From contig CAJTVY010000033.1 in the NCBI GenBank assembly GCA_910579925.1, forward strand, positions 1-39,485: DNA of 39,485 nt, written 5' to 3'. Both the position numbers and the translations under genes were made by a program. How positions within the stretch are numbered: the stretch's first letter is position 1; every line of letters begins with the position of its first letter. Positions 1 to 8,156 of this stretch are shown here, one piece after another. The notes beneath the pieces were generated by a model, which saw nothing but the letters and a program-made list of their open reading frames with translations, ran no database searches and was not told the origin of the DNA. The DNA is from an uncultured Dorea sp. GTDB lineage: Bacteria; Bacillota; Clostridia; Lachnospirales; Lachnospiraceae.

Positions 1-98
1 ATGTAAAGCAGGGCGTTATCAATGTTGAACAGCAGGCATTACTTGGGGGCAATGTGAAAGAGCTGTTAGACGAACTTCAGAATGAAATTGCAGAATAA
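1..98 (+). CDS. C-terminal end of a probable ABC sugar-binding protein (5' truncated by the window)
   Basis: An open frame enters from the left edge and ends at TAA 96-98; its last residues are a Val/Leu/Glu-rich helix (…VKELLDELQNEIAE). A solute-binding lipoprotein is inferred mainly from context: a hairpin-punctuated gap follows and then two MalF/MalG-type permeases on the same strand, the usual binding protein-permease-permease order of CUT1 carbohydrate importers. Helical C-termini of this kind are common in that family, but the fragment is too short for identification by sequence alone. Confidence 0.55.
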   Translation, partial: VKQGVINVEQQALLGGNVKELLDELQNEIAE

Positions 99-107
99 GA
101 TTTCATA

Positions 108-140
108 ACGGGCCGGGCTTTTAAGGCCTGACCCGTTTTT
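108..140 (+). terminator. Hairpin plus T-run after the binding-protein gene
   Basis: A 12-bp imperfect stem (ACGGGCCGGGCT pairing with GGCCTGACCCGT, one C-A mismatch and two G-U pairs) is followed by five T. It begins 10 bp after the stop of the upstream gene. In such operons a leaky terminator here lets the binding protein be made in excess over the permeases. Confidence 0.75.
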
Positions 141-148
141 CAATCCTG

Positions 149-180
149 ACCCCGTAGCCTGCTGCGGGGTTTTAACTTTT
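149..180 (+). terminator. Second hairpin in the same intergenic gap
   Basis: ACCCCGTAGC and GCTGCGGGGT form a 9-10 bp stem with a very tight loop, followed by TTTTAACTTTT. Two terminator-like hairpins in tandem suggest strong attenuation between the binding-protein and permease genes; the permease ribosome binding site begins 20 bp further on. Confidence 0.6.
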
Positions 181-214
181 AACATTTTTCAGAAAATATA
201 AGGGAGGTGTCTCC

Positions 215-1096
215 GTGAAAAACAAAGCATATCGTAAGGCAGAACCTTACATCTGGATTCTGCCCAGTATCATCCTGATGGCAGTATTCATCTTAGTTCC
301 GATTATTTTTGTATTCAGGATGTCTGTAAGCGAGGTAAGTAAGGCAGGTATCATCCGTGGTTTTGCCGGTTTTGCCAACTTCACCAAAGTAATGAACAGT
401 TCCGCTTTCAAGCTGGTCCTTCGCAATACCATTGTCTGGACCATAGCCGTTGTAGTTCTGTCCACAGTGTTAGGCTTCATACTTGCCTTGATACTGAACA
501 ATGAATTCCGCGGACGCAAGATTGCCCGTGCGATCATGGTCTTCCCATGGGCGACCACGCTGGTCATCCAGGCAAGCGCATGGAAATTCATTATTGACAC
601 AGATTATGGTACATTGAATACGTTGCTGCTAAAGCTTGGGATTATAGAGAATTCCGTCAACTGGACGCCCACGGCCGAAGCCTACTTCATGTGGGAGATT
701 GCCTGTGGTATCTTCGTAACCATTCCCTTCGTTACCTTCTGCGTTCTGTCCGGTCTGCAGAGTATTGATACGTCTTATTATGAAGCGGCCACAGTGGACG
801 GAGCCAGTTACTGGCAGCAGCTTTTCCAGATCACCATGCCTCTGGTACGTTCTTCCTTAACGGTAAGTACGGTGTTGAACATTATCTATGTATTCAACTC
901 CTTCCCGATCATCTGGACGATTACCAAGGGAGATCCGGCCAACCATACGGACACACTGGTTACTTACCTCTACAAACTGGCATTCTACAACGGAAAACAA
1001 GGACAGGCGGCGGCTGTTTCTGTAATTGGTTTTACAATCCTGCTGATCTGTGCCAGCGTGTACATGGTCTATACCCTGCGGAAAGGAGATGAATAA
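215..1096 (+). CDS. Carbohydrate ABC transporter permease, MalF type
   Basis: A 293-residue inner-membrane permease that forms half of the translocation channel of a CUT1 sugar importer. About six hydrophobic segments are visible (roughly 12-34, 72-96, 107-122, 159-180, 213-233, 267-287). The cytoplasmic EAA loop that docks the ATPase is present as E190-A-A-T-V-D-G196. GTG at 215 is the chosen start because AGGGAGG at 201-207 sits at ideal spacing. The next permease follows after 1 bp. No ATPase gene lies in view; CUT1 systems often share one MsmK-like ATPase encoded elsewhere. The sugar cannot be told from sequence. Confidence 0.93.
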   Translation: MKNKAYRKAEPYIWILPSIILMAVFILVPIIFVFRMSVSEVSKAGIIRGFAGFANFTKVMNSSAFKLVLRNTIVWTIAVVVLSTVLGFILALILNNEFRGRKIARAIMVFPWATTLVIQASAWKFIIDTDYGTLNTLLLKLGIIENSVNWTPTAEAYFMWEIACGIFVTIPFVTFCVLSGLQSIDTSYYEAATVDGASYWQQLFQITMPLVRSSLTVSTVLNIIYVFNSFPIIWTITKGDPANHTDTLVTYLYKLAFYNGKQGQAAAVSVIGFTILLICASVYMVYTLRKGDE

Positions 1097-1097
1097 T

Positions 1098-1946
1098 ATG
1101 GCAAAAAAATCCGGTTCACTTAAAAAAGTAATTCTGCGTACCCTGCTCTACATCGTAGTAATCGTAATCTGCCTGGTAACCTTGTATCCTTATTTTGCCA
1201 TGTTCTGTACCGCTCTGAAAAACAGGGCAGAGATCTTCTCTATGAACGGCACAATACTTCCGGTTACGTCTGTCTGGTCCAACTTTATTGACGTCTGGAA
1301 ACGAGCGCCAATGGCCAATTATATGCTGAACTCGCTCATGATTGCCGGCGGCTCCACTATTATCGCCATGCTCTGCGGAATTCCGGCCGCTTATGCACTG
1401 GCGCGTATGAAGTTTAAAGGTCAGACTATTTTCCTGGGGTTCGTCATCGTTTCTCAGATGTTCGCTCCCGTGGTACTGCTGATCGGTATCTATAAGGTTA
1501 TGTCAATCTTAAGTCTGACCGACAGCATTATCGGACTGATCTTTATCAATGCAGCTTTTAACCAGGCATTTACCATCTGGCTGCTTAGGGGAACCTTTAT
1601 CGGGATTTCTGTGGAGATGGAACAGGCTGCAACCATTGACGGCTGTAACCGTCTTCAGGGTATGACAAAGGTTCTGCTTCCTGTGGCAGCTCCTGGAATT
1701 GTTACGACTCTGATTTTCATCTTTATCAATGCATGGAACGAGTATACGGTCGCGCTGTGTCTGATCTCTACCAGCGAACGCGAACCTCTGACAGTGGGAA
1801 TTAATATCTTCAACGGATACAATATGATTGAGTGGCAGTATCTGTTTGCAGCCTCTCTCTTTGCCATCGTTCCTGTGGTAATCCTGTTCATGGGTATTGA
1901 AAAGAATCTGGTTAGCGGCCTTGCCTCTGGCGGTGTAAAAGGTTAA
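1098..1946 (+). CDS. Carbohydrate ABC transporter permease, MalG type
   Basis: A 282-residue partner permease that forms the channel with the preceding MalF-type subunit. The N-terminal membrane segment is at about 12-34, with five further segments. The EAA loop is E175-Q-A-A-T-I-D-G182, the MalG-type version. ATG 1098 is preferred over the in-frame ATG at 1089 because AAGGAG (1083-1088) lies about 9 nt before 1098 but touches 1089. The gene starts 1 bp after the upstream stop, so translation is probably coupled. A strong hairpin follows the stop; the next gene converges on it. Confidence 0.93.
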   Translation: MAKKSGSLKKVILRTLLYIVVIVICLVTLYPYFAMFCTALKNRAEIFSMNGTILPVTSVWSNFIDVWKRAPMANYMLNSLMIAGGSTIIAMLCGIPAAYALARMKFKGQTIFLGFVIVSQMFAPVVLLIGIYKVMSILSLTDSIIGLIFINAAFNQAFTIWLLRGTFIGISVEMEQAATIDGCNRLQGMTKVLLPVAAPGIVTTLIFIFINAWNEYTVALCLISTSEREPLTVGINIFNGYNMIEWQYLFAASLFAIVPVVILFMGIEKNLVSGLASGGVKG

Positions 1947-1964
1947 TATATTACAGATTAATCA

Positions 1965-1996
1965 GAAGCGGGGAACCGGGTGCGGCTCCCCGCTTC
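1965..1996. terminator. Hairpin between the convergent permease and MATE genes
   Basis: GAAGCGGGGA and TCCCCGCTTC form a perfect 10-bp stem with a 12-nt loop. Its right arm overlaps the stop codon of the minus-strand MATE gene (1995-1997). T-tracts on both sides are weak, so bidirectional termination is likely but not certain. Confidence 0.65.
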
Positions 1997-3347
1997 AGAC
2001 CGTTTTAAAGTCTTGTCTGATATACGAATTTCTCCAGAACGCTGTCAGAAGCTGCGCAATCATAAAGCACCAGATCACAGGTTCACACACAATAACTGCC
2101 GTATATCCAAGTATTGGGATGAAGATCATGGTAAACAATATCTTCCCGATCAGTTCAATCACACTGGAAAAGACCGGAAGAATCTTCTGCCCGATCGCCT
2201 GTAACGCCGTGCGGGTACTATTGAGCACTCCAAGGATAAAGTAGCATGGCGCAACCACCCGGAGATACAACGTTCCGTTCCTAAGAACCGCTTCCTCATC
2301 GGATCCTGAGATCAGCCGGATCATGTCTGGCGCAAAGATCCAGGCAAATACCGTAATCACGACTGTAATCGCAGCCGAGTAGAGATAGGAGTATTTCATG
2401 GCCTTGCGGATTCTATGGGGCTTATTCGCCCCATAGTTCTGGGAAACAAAGGTATTGATGGTCTGTGTCATTGCGATAAACGGAATCATACAGAACTGAT
2501 AGAGCCTTCTTGCCGCAGTGTGGGCCGCAATGAACAGATATCCAAGACCATTGATCCCAGACTGCAGAATTACGCTTCCTGCCGAAACAAAGCAACTCAT
2601 AAATCCCATGGAGAGTCCCTGGCCTGTCATTTCCATATATAATGCCCGATCCTTTTTGAAATTCTCACGCCCGGGAATCAATATAGGGACTGCCTTTGCA
2701 ATATAGAGAAGACAGAGCAGAACCGAGACGCTCTGTGCGATCACCGTTGCTTCTGCCGCACCGCAAAGTCCTCTTCCCAGGACTGCAATCAGTATATAGT
2801 CCAGCAATATATTAGCCAGGGAAGAGACGACAAGGAATACCAGAGGCATGATACTGTTCCCTACAGCCCTTAAGATCCCCGCACACAGGTTATATGCAAA
2901 CATTACCAGCGTAAACCTGGTGATCATGGATATGTAACGATAAGACTCTCCCATTACCTCAGACGGCGTATGCAGCAGACGAAGCAGCGGAATCATGACA
3001 ATCTCCGAAAGGATTGTGAGCACGGCCACCACAGCCAGACCAATAACAAGGGACGCCGCAACGGAATCCTTAAGCCTCTTCCTGTCATCAGCCCCGAAAC
3101 ACCTTGCTGTCACGATGGATAATCCATTTCCAAATCCCAGGGCAAACCCGATCATCAGATCATAGACCGGCGTGGCTGCGCCAATCGCCGCCAGCGCCTT
3201 GTCTCCCAGAACATGTCCGACGATCAGTGTATCTACCGTATTATAAAGCTGCTGAAACAACACTGAGAATAAGACCGGTATCATAAACCGTATCATGGGT
3301 ACAAATATATTTCCCTCTAAAAAATCCTGCTTTTCTCTGCACTCCAA
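1995..3347 (-). CDS. MATE family efflux transporter
   Basis: A 450-residue multidrug and toxin extrusion protein, normally a Na+- or H+-driven exporter of cationic compounds. The sequence shows about twelve hydrophobic helices in two similar halves. Typical MATE features include the N-terminal MIRFMIPVLFSVLFQQLYNT and the following VDTLIVG segment. The start is a TTG at 3347: the frame contains no better start, and a GAGGGGGA ribosome binding site precedes it by about 8 nt. The gene stands alone between hairpins. In many Clostridia the position after rpmF is held by plsX, so this gene marks a local order change. Substrate unknown. Confidence 0.9.
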   Translation of the reverse strand: MECREKQDFLEGNIFVPMIRFMIPVLFSVLFQQLYNTVDTLIVGHVLGDKALAAIGAATPVYDLMIGFALGFGNGLSIVTARCFGADDRKRLKDSVAASLVIGLAVVAVLTILSEIVMIPLLRLLHTPSEVMGESYRYISMITRFTLVMFAYNLCAGILRAVGNSIMPLVFLVVSSLANILLDYILIAVLGRGLCGAAEATVIAQSVSVLLCLLYIAKAVPILIPGRENFKKDRALYMEMTGQGLSMGFMSCFVSAGSVILQSGINGLGYLFIAAHTAARRLYQFCMIPFIAMTQTINTFVSQNYGANKPHRIRKAMKYSYLYSAAITVVITVFAWIFAPDMIRLISGSDEEAVLRNGTLYLRVVAPCYFILGVLNSTRTALQAIGQKILPVFSSVIELIGKILFTMIFIPILGYTAVIVCEPVIWCFMIAQLLTAFWRNSYIRQDFKTV

Positions 3348-3412
3348 ATCCTTTTCCCCCTCATTTTATCTTATAAACGTTCATCCGTTGGCAGAAATGG
3401 CATCTGTTCATG

Positions 3413-3447
3413 AAAAAAGGGCTTCCGAATTACTCGAAAACCCTTTC
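3413..3447 (-). terminator. Rho-independent terminator after rpmF
   Basis: On the minus strand AAAGGGTTTTCGA pairs with TTCGGAAGCCCTTT (including one G-U pair) and runs into six T. It ends the yceD-rpmF transcript 11 bp past the rpmF stop. Confidence 0.9.
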
Positions 3448-3457
3448 TCTGTCTTGA

Positions 3458-3637
3458 TTAGTCCTGTGGAATGATTTCTTTTTTATTGTATGATCCACAA
3501 GCCTTGCAAACTCTGTGAGGCATCATTAACTCGCCGCATCTGCTGCACTTCACAAGATTCGGTGCGCTCATCTTCCAGTTTGCTCTTCTTTTGTCTCTTC
3601 TTCCCTTAGAAGACTTATTCTTTGGACAAATTGACAT
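3458..3637 (-). CDS. rpmF: 50S ribosomal protein L32
   Basis: A 59-residue basic protein of the large ribosomal subunit. The start MSICPKNKSSKGRRDKRRAN is the classic L32 opening. Four cysteines (C31-x2-C34 and C44-x2-C47) form the zinc ribbon of the C+ form. Translation starts at ATG 3637, 7 nt after GGAGG; that ribosome binding site lies inside the last codons of the upstream yceD gene, so the two are coupled. The gene is short enough to be missed by length filters. yceD-rpmF pairing is one of the most conserved neighbourhoods in bacteria. Confidence 0.97.
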   Translation of the reverse strand: MSICPKNKSSKGRRDKRRANWKMSAPNLVKCSRCGELMMPHRVCKACGSYNKKEIIPQD

Positions 3638-3640
3638 AGG

Positions 3641-4168
3641 TTACACCTCCTTAAAATTCTTAAACACATCACGGATAACTGACATTCTAGGGTCAAGACC
3701 CGTGTCTTCGCAGTCACAGACCCCTTCATTCAGGTTCTGACCACATACGCTGCAAATACCCTTACAGTCTTCGCTACACAGAATTTTCGTCGGCCACCCT
3801 GCTAATAACTCGTTATAGATCAACTGCTCTACGTCAAAGTTATATCCGTCAATATAATTTGATTCGTCTAAATCATCTGCCGCCACAACAGCCTCTGGAT
3901 CCACACTTACTTTTCTGTTAAAAGAAAGTGGAACTCTGACCCGAACCTCCTCAAGACAACGGTCGCATGGAATCACCGCCATCACTTCTCCCTTGCCTGA
4001 AATCATTAACTTCTTCTCCCCTGCATAAGCTATACAAAGAGAAAACAAGGACTTCTCTACAAGTTCAAAACTCCCCGTCTCGCATCGAAAGATCTCCATC
4101 TCAACAGGAACGGACTGTTCGATTGTATTATGCTGTTCCGACAGAACGCTGGATAGGTCTAATATCAT
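3641..4168 (-). CDS. YceD/DUF177 family protein
   Basis: About 175 residues. YceD proteins are encoded next to rpmF in most bacteria and are linked to 23S rRNA accumulation and ribosome assembly in plants and E. coli; the exact role in Firmicutes is unsettled. The DUF177 CxxC signature is seen in PCDRCLEE, and a cysteine-rich tail (CSEDCKGICSVCGQNL…CDCED) is typical of the Gram-positive form. ATG 4168 is the chosen start because AGGAG lies 9 nt upstream; a GTG 18 bp earlier would place that site inside the gene. It ends 3 bp before the rpmF start. Confidence 0.88.
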   Translation of the reverse strand: MILDLSSVLSEQHNTIEQSVPVEMEIFRCETGSFELVEKSLFSLCIAYAGEKKLMISGKGEVMAVIPCDRCLEEVRVRVPLSFNRKVSVDPEAVVAADDLDESNYIDGYNFDVEQLIYNELLAGWPTKILCSEDCKGICSVCGQNLNEGVCDCEDTGLDPRMSVIRDVFKNFKEV

Positions 4169-4195
4169 AGCTAAACTCCTATTCACACCTAGACT

Positions 4196-4223
4196 ATTAT
4201 ATCACGTAAAATGAATTTGTCAA
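4196..4223 (-). promoter_or_regulatory. Consensus sigma-70 promoter for yceD-rpmF
   Basis: On the minus strand TTGACA (4218-4223) and TATAAT (4196-4201) are separated by 16 bp; both hexamers are perfect. The -10 box lies 28 bp before the yceD start, giving a short leader. Confidence 0.9.
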
Positions 4224-4281
4224 CACCCATCTTCTAAACTTCTATACTAAAGCGTAACAGTTCAGCCTTCCGGCTTCACTA

Positions 4282-5472
4282 TTACACTAAAGCTACCGTT
4301 TCCCGGGCGATTGCCAGTTCTTCGTTGGTCGGAATTACCATAACCTTCACTTTAGAATCAGCCGTGGAGATTGCAATCTCTTCCCCGCGCTTCTTATTAG
4401 CCTCTTCATCAACGCTGATTCCCAGGTATCCAAGATATTTCAGCACAGAAGAACGTACGGTTCCGGAGTTCTCGCCGATACCTGCCGTAAATGCAATCAC
4501 GTCCACGCCGTTCATTGCAGCTACATAGCTTCCGACATACTTCGCAACACGGTATGCGAATACTTCCAATGCGATCCTGGCCTCGTTGTTGCCGGAATTC
4601 GCACCGTCTTCCAGATCACGGAAATCGCTGGAAAGATTATTGGAAAGCCCGAACACACCGGATTTCTTATTCAGCATATTCATAAGACCTGAAATATCAA
4701 GCCCCTCCTTCTTGGAAATGAACTCTAAGATTGCCGGATCAATATCGCCGGAACGTGTTCCCATCACCAGTCCTTCAAGAGGCGTCAGTCCCATGGACGT
4801 ATCCACAGACTTCCCGTTCTCTACCGCACAGATACTTGCGCCGTTACCAAGATGGCACACAATAGTCTTTACCTGGTCATAAGGCTTCTCAACCAGTTCA
4901 GCCGCTCTCTTGGAAACGAAACTGTGGCTTGTTCCGTGGAAACCATATCTTCTTACTTTGTATTTGTCATAGTATTCATATGGAAGACCATACATATACG
5001 CCTTCTCTGGCATAGTCTGATGGAAAGCCGTATCAAACACAGCTACCATCGGTGTTCCTGGCATCAACTTCTGGCACGCATTGATACCGATTAAGTTTGC
5101 AGGATTGTGAAGCGGCGCAAGGTCATTACAGTCTTCGATAGCCTGTTTCACTTCGTCTGTAATCACTACAGAACTTGCGAATTTCTCTCCGCCGTGTACC
5201 ACCCGGTGTCCCACTGCCCCGATCTCGCTTAAATTCTTCACAACGCCTGTGTCTGCATCCGTCAAGGCATCGATAACGAACTGGATTGCCTCGGTATGGG
5301 TCGGCATAGCCTTGTCAGACTTTACCTTCTCCCCGCCTTCCGGCTGATAGGTAAGACTTCCGTCAATCCCGATTCTCTCGCAGAGCCCCTTTGCAAGAAC
5401 CTGCTCGGAGTCAGAATTAATTAATTGAAACTTTAATGATGAACTTCCACAGTTAATAACTAAAACATTCAT
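4282..5472 (-). CDS. ackA: Acetate kinase
   Basis: A 396-residue cytoplasmic kinase that converts acetyl phosphate and ADP to acetate and ATP, the substrate-level phosphorylation step of acetogenic fermentation. Seen in sequence: the nucleotide-binding start NCGSSSLKF (N7), HRVVHGG (R90), FDTAFHQTMP (D147), YGFHGTSH (H179), HLGNGASI, and LEGLVMGTRSGDIDPA (R240). Length matches the family. It lies 82 bp downstream of pta in the same direction, the standard pta-ackA operon, with GAGAGGG before the ATG. Only a weak hairpin follows, and yceD has its own promoter. Confidence 0.98.
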   Translation of the reverse strand: MNVLVINCGSSSLKFQLINSDSEQVLAKGLCERIGIDGSLTYQPEGGEKVKSDKAMPTHTEAIQFVIDALTDADTGVVKNLSEIGAVGHRVVHGGEKFASSVVITDEVKQAIEDCNDLAPLHNPANLIGINACQKLMPGTPMVAVFDTAFHQTMPEKAYMYGLPYEYYDKYKVRRYGFHGTSHSFVSKRAAELVEKPYDQVKTIVCHLGNGASICAVENGKSVDTSMGLTPLEGLVMGTRSGDIDPAILEFISKKEGLDISGLMNMLNKKSGVFGLSNNLSSDFRDLEDGANSGNNEARIALEVFAYRVAKYVGSYVAAMNGVDVIAFTAGIGENSGTVRSSVLKYLGYLGISVDEEANKKRGEEIAISTADSKVKVMVIPTNEELAIARETVALV

Positions 5473-5554
5473 TGGTTTACCCTCTCTTGTTATTTATTTT
5501 CGATTCTGATAATGTCCCTGGTACGACAGCCACGGACAGACATGTACGGCTAAA

Positions 5555-6556
5555 TTAGCCTTCTGCCATACACTGTACGGCCGTAATGGCTACTACGCCC
5601 TCAATATCCTGGGCGCTGCATCCCCGTGACAGATCATTCACCGGCGCTGCGATTCCCTGTGTCAGAGGTCCGTATGCTTCTGCTTTCGCAAGTCTCTGTA
5701 CCAGTTTGTAGCCGATATTACCCGCATCTAAGTCTGGGAATACCAGTACGTTCGCCTTTCCTGCCACCGGACTTCCAGGCGCCTTGGATGCACCGATCTC
5801 CGGCACGATCGCTGCGTCTAACTGGAATTCACCGTCAAGCAGCAGACCTTCCGGGGCATTCTCTTTGGCAATCTTTGTCGCCTCTAATACCTTGTCCACA
5901 TCCGCATGCTTTGCGCTTCCCTTGGTAGAATGGGAAAGCATGGCCACAACCGGCTCCTTTCCGGTCAGCGTCCGGAAGGACTCTGCGGAAGAAAGCGCAA
6001 TTGCCGCTAACTTCTCCGGATCCGGATTCTGCTCAAGGCCGGAATCTGCAAAGATAAAGGTTCCGTCTGCTCCCATATCACAGTCAGGCACTACCATTAC
6101 AAAGAATGCAGAAACAAGCTTGGTTCCCGGTTTCGTCTTCAGAATCTGGAGACAAGGCCTCAACGTGTCTGCAGTCGAGTGGCATGCTCCGCTTACCATG
6201 CCGTCAGCATCCTTCATCTTCACCATCATAACGCCGTAATAGAGATAGTTGGTCAGCAGAAGTTCTCTTGCCTGCTCTTCTGTCATTCCCTTTTTCTGCC
6301 TTAACTCTACGAGTTTCGCAATATAATCCGCCGTCTTCTCGCTGGTGGCCGGATCTACGATCGTTGCGCCGCTGATATCAAACGACCCCTTATTCTTTGC
6401 GATCTCTTCTTCGCTTCCTACCAGGACCAGGTTCGCAGTTCCTTCTTTCAGTACAGCCTCGGCCGCCTCATATGTTCTGATGTCCTCAGTCTCCGGCAGC
6501 ACGATCGTCTTCTTGTTCGTCTTGGCTTTTGCTTTGATCTCATCTATAAATCCCAT
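5555..6556 (-). CDS. pta: Phosphate acetyltransferase
   Basis: A 333-residue short-form Pta (no N-terminal DRTGG or AAA parts) that interconverts acetyl-CoA and acetyl phosphate for ackA. The GACHSTADTLRPCLQILKT region and VLVFPDLDAGNIGYKLVQRL are characteristic of PTA_PTB enzymes. ATG 6556 (MGFIDEIKAKA…) is preferred: AAGGAG lies 10 nt upstream and would be inside the gene if the ATG 21 bp earlier were used. A promoter lies 40-70 bp upstream. A 13-bp palindrome (GGCTAAATTAGCC, 5548-5560) covers the stop. Confidence 0.97.
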   Translation of the reverse strand: MGFIDEIKAKAKTNKKTIVLPETEDIRTYEAAEAVLKEGTANLVLVGSEEEIAKNKGSFDISGATIVDPATSEKTADYIAKLVELRQKKGMTEEQARELLLTNYLYYGVMMVKMKDADGMVSGACHSTADTLRPCLQILKTKPGTKLVSAFFVMVVPDCDMGADGTFIFADSGLEQNPDPEKLAAIALSSAESFRTLTGKEPVVAMLSHSTKGSAKHADVDKVLEATKIAKENAPEGLLLDGEFQLDAAIVPEIGASKAPGSPVAGKANVLVFPDLDAGNIGYKLVQRLAKAEAYGPLTQGIAAPVNDLSRGCSAQDIEGVVAITAVQCMAEG

Positions 6557-6594
6557 GATTAATAGACTCCTTTCCATATATTCTCAATATTTTT

Positions 6595-6623
6595 ATTATA
6601 ATACAAAGAAACCTTGCGGACAA
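6595..6623 (-). promoter_or_regulatory. Promoter of pta-ackA
   Basis: On the minus strand TTGTCC (6618-6623) and TATAAT (6595-6600) are 17 bp apart. The -35 box lies within the loop and right arm of a hairpin that probably also ends the upstream mgtE transcript. Confidence 0.75.
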
Positions 6624-6630
6624 GGTCTCT
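6607..6630 (-). terminator. Hairpin downstream of mgtE, overlapping the pta promoter
   Basis: AGAGACCTTG and CAAGGTTTCT form a 10-bp stem with one mismatch and a 4-nt loop on the minus strand, followed by TTGTATT. It lies about 58 bp past the mgtE stop. The T-tract is only moderate. Confidence 0.5.
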
Positions 6631-6688
6631 TCTCAAATCTTATGTCTATTTTTTGAAACATTGGCAGCACTTCAGATACCTTGCCGGT

Positions 6689-8065
6689 TTATAATGCGAA
6701 CACCGCGCTCACAATTGCAAAATAGACACTGATCGTACTGATATCCACCAGTGTTGAAATCAGCGGCGTCGCCATAATCGCCGGGTCAAGCCCGACTTTT
6801 TCCGCTACCAGCGGCAGGGTACAGCCTACCACCTTCGCAATAATAATGGTACAGGCCATGGTAACCCCGATGGTAAACGCCATCGTAACGTCCCCCTGCC
6901 CCATCAGCATAATACGGATCCCGTTCACAACCGAGAGCACCACGCTGATACACACCGCAATCCGCACTTCCTTCCAAATAACTTTCAGAACATCGGCAAA
7001 CTCAATCTCTCCCACCGCAAGTCCGCGGATAACAAGGGTGGAACTCTGGGAACCGCAGTTCCCCCCCGTCCCCGTCAGCATGGGAATAAAGCCTGCAAGC
7101 TGCGGCATCACTGCAAGGGCGCTCTCATAACTGTTCATAATCATCTGGGTCACCGTTGCCGAAAGCATCAGAAACATCAGCCATGGAATCCGGCTCTTCA
7201 CATGTTCAAGTACAGTGGTGCCGAAATAGGACTCCTCACTGGGACTGACACCCGCCATGATGCTGATATCCTCTGTCGTCTCCTCCTGCAGAACCAGCAT
7301 GGCATCGTCAACCGTAACGATCCCCACCATGCACATCTCATGATCCACGATGGGCAGTGCAATCAGACCATACTTGGTGATCGTCCATGCCACATCCTCC
7401 TGGTCGTCGGTGGTACGGGCATAAAGCATATTCGTCTCCATGATCTCCTCAATCAGCTTGGACTCACTGGTCGTCAGAAGTTCCTTCACATCCACCTGTC
7501 CGATCAGCTTCTTTTTCTCCGTCACATAGCAGGTGTAGATAGTCTCACGATTCAGCCCCACCTGCCGGATCTTAAGGATTGCATCAGCAACCGTCATCTC
7601 CTTACGAAGCGCAATATAATCCACGTTCATCACGCTTCCCGCACTGTCCTCGGGATACTGCAGCAACTGATTGATCTGTCTGCGCTTCTCCTCGTCTGTA
7701 GCCAGCAGGAGACGGTCTACTACGTTAGCGGGCATTTCCTCTAATACGTCGACCGTATCATCCAGATACATCTCCTCCATGACTTCCTCAAGCTCAGAAT
7801 CCGTCAGAGAATTAATCAGCAGTTCCCGCTGATCGCTGTTCATATAGGCAAATGTCTCTGCCGCCTCTTCCTTTACCAGAAGCCGGAACACGATCACCAT
7901 CTGCTTCTGTTCAAATCCTTCCAGAATCTCTGCCAGGTCAACCGGATACATATTATTCTCTAATTCCTCTTTCAATTCCTTATACCGACGTTCCTCTAAC
8001 ATCTGCAGAACCCGTTCTTCCGTCAGTTCTTCTTTCTTCTTCTCCGCCCATACTTCACTCACCAT
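6689..8065 (-). CDS. mgtE: Magnesium transporter MgtE
   Basis: About 458 residues; a Mg2+ channel/transporter of the cytoplasmic membrane. Order of parts: MgtE N-domain (helical, ERVLQMLEERRYKEL onward), tandem CBS domains (about 140-260) that sense Mg2+ and gate the pore, then a C-terminal membrane domain with about five helices containing the conserved PMLTGTGGNCGSQSST segment of the ion path. ATG 8065 (MVSEVWAEKK…) has GGAGG 6 nt upstream; the longer frame would place that site inside the gene. It sits between tmcAL and pta. No Mg2+-sensing M-box is recognisable in its short leader. Confidence 0.95.
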   Translation of the reverse strand: MVSEVWAEKKKEELTEERVLQMLEERRYKELKEELENNMYPVDLAEILEGFEQKQMVIVFRLLVKEEAAETFAYMNSDQRELLINSLTDSELEEVMEEMYLDDTVDVLEEMPANVVDRLLLATDEEKRRQINQLLQYPEDSAGSVMNVDYIALRKEMTVADAILKIRQVGLNRETIYTCYVTEKKKLIGQVDVKELLTTSESKLIEEIMETNMLYARTTDDQEDVAWTITKYGLIALPIVDHEMCMVGIVTVDDAMLVLQEETTEDISIMAGVSPSEESYFGTTVLEHVKSRIPWLMFLMLSATVTQMIMNSYESALAVMPQLAGFIPMLTGTGGNCGSQSSTLVIRGLAVGEIEFADVLKVIWKEVRIAVCISVVLSVVNGIRIMLMGQGDVTMAFTIGVTMACTIIIAKVVGCTLPLVAEKVGLDPAIMATPLISTLVDISTISVYFAIVSAVFAL

Positions 8066-8096
8066 GTATCCCTCCTTCCTGGCACAAAACATACAT

Positions 8097-8146
8097 TTGC
8101 ACATACAACTTTAATATAGTATAATCAATTTCAGAAAGATATACAA
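8097..8146. promoter_or_regulatory. Divergent, overlapping promoters of mgtE (-) and tmcAL (+)
   Basis: Minus strand: TTGTAT (8141-8146), 17 bp, TATACT (8118-8123). Plus strand: TTGCAC (8097-8102), 17 bp, TATAAT (8120-8125). The two -10 boxes overlap, so RNA polymerase could probably occupy only one promoter at a time. The plus-strand -35 is poor (3 of 6). Confidence 0.6.
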
Positions 8147-8156
8147 GGAGAATCTC

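Noticed and set aside
8066..8156. Mg2+-sensing M-box in front of mgtE
   Set aside because: The leader from the predicted start to the gene is under 60 nt, far too short for an M-box.
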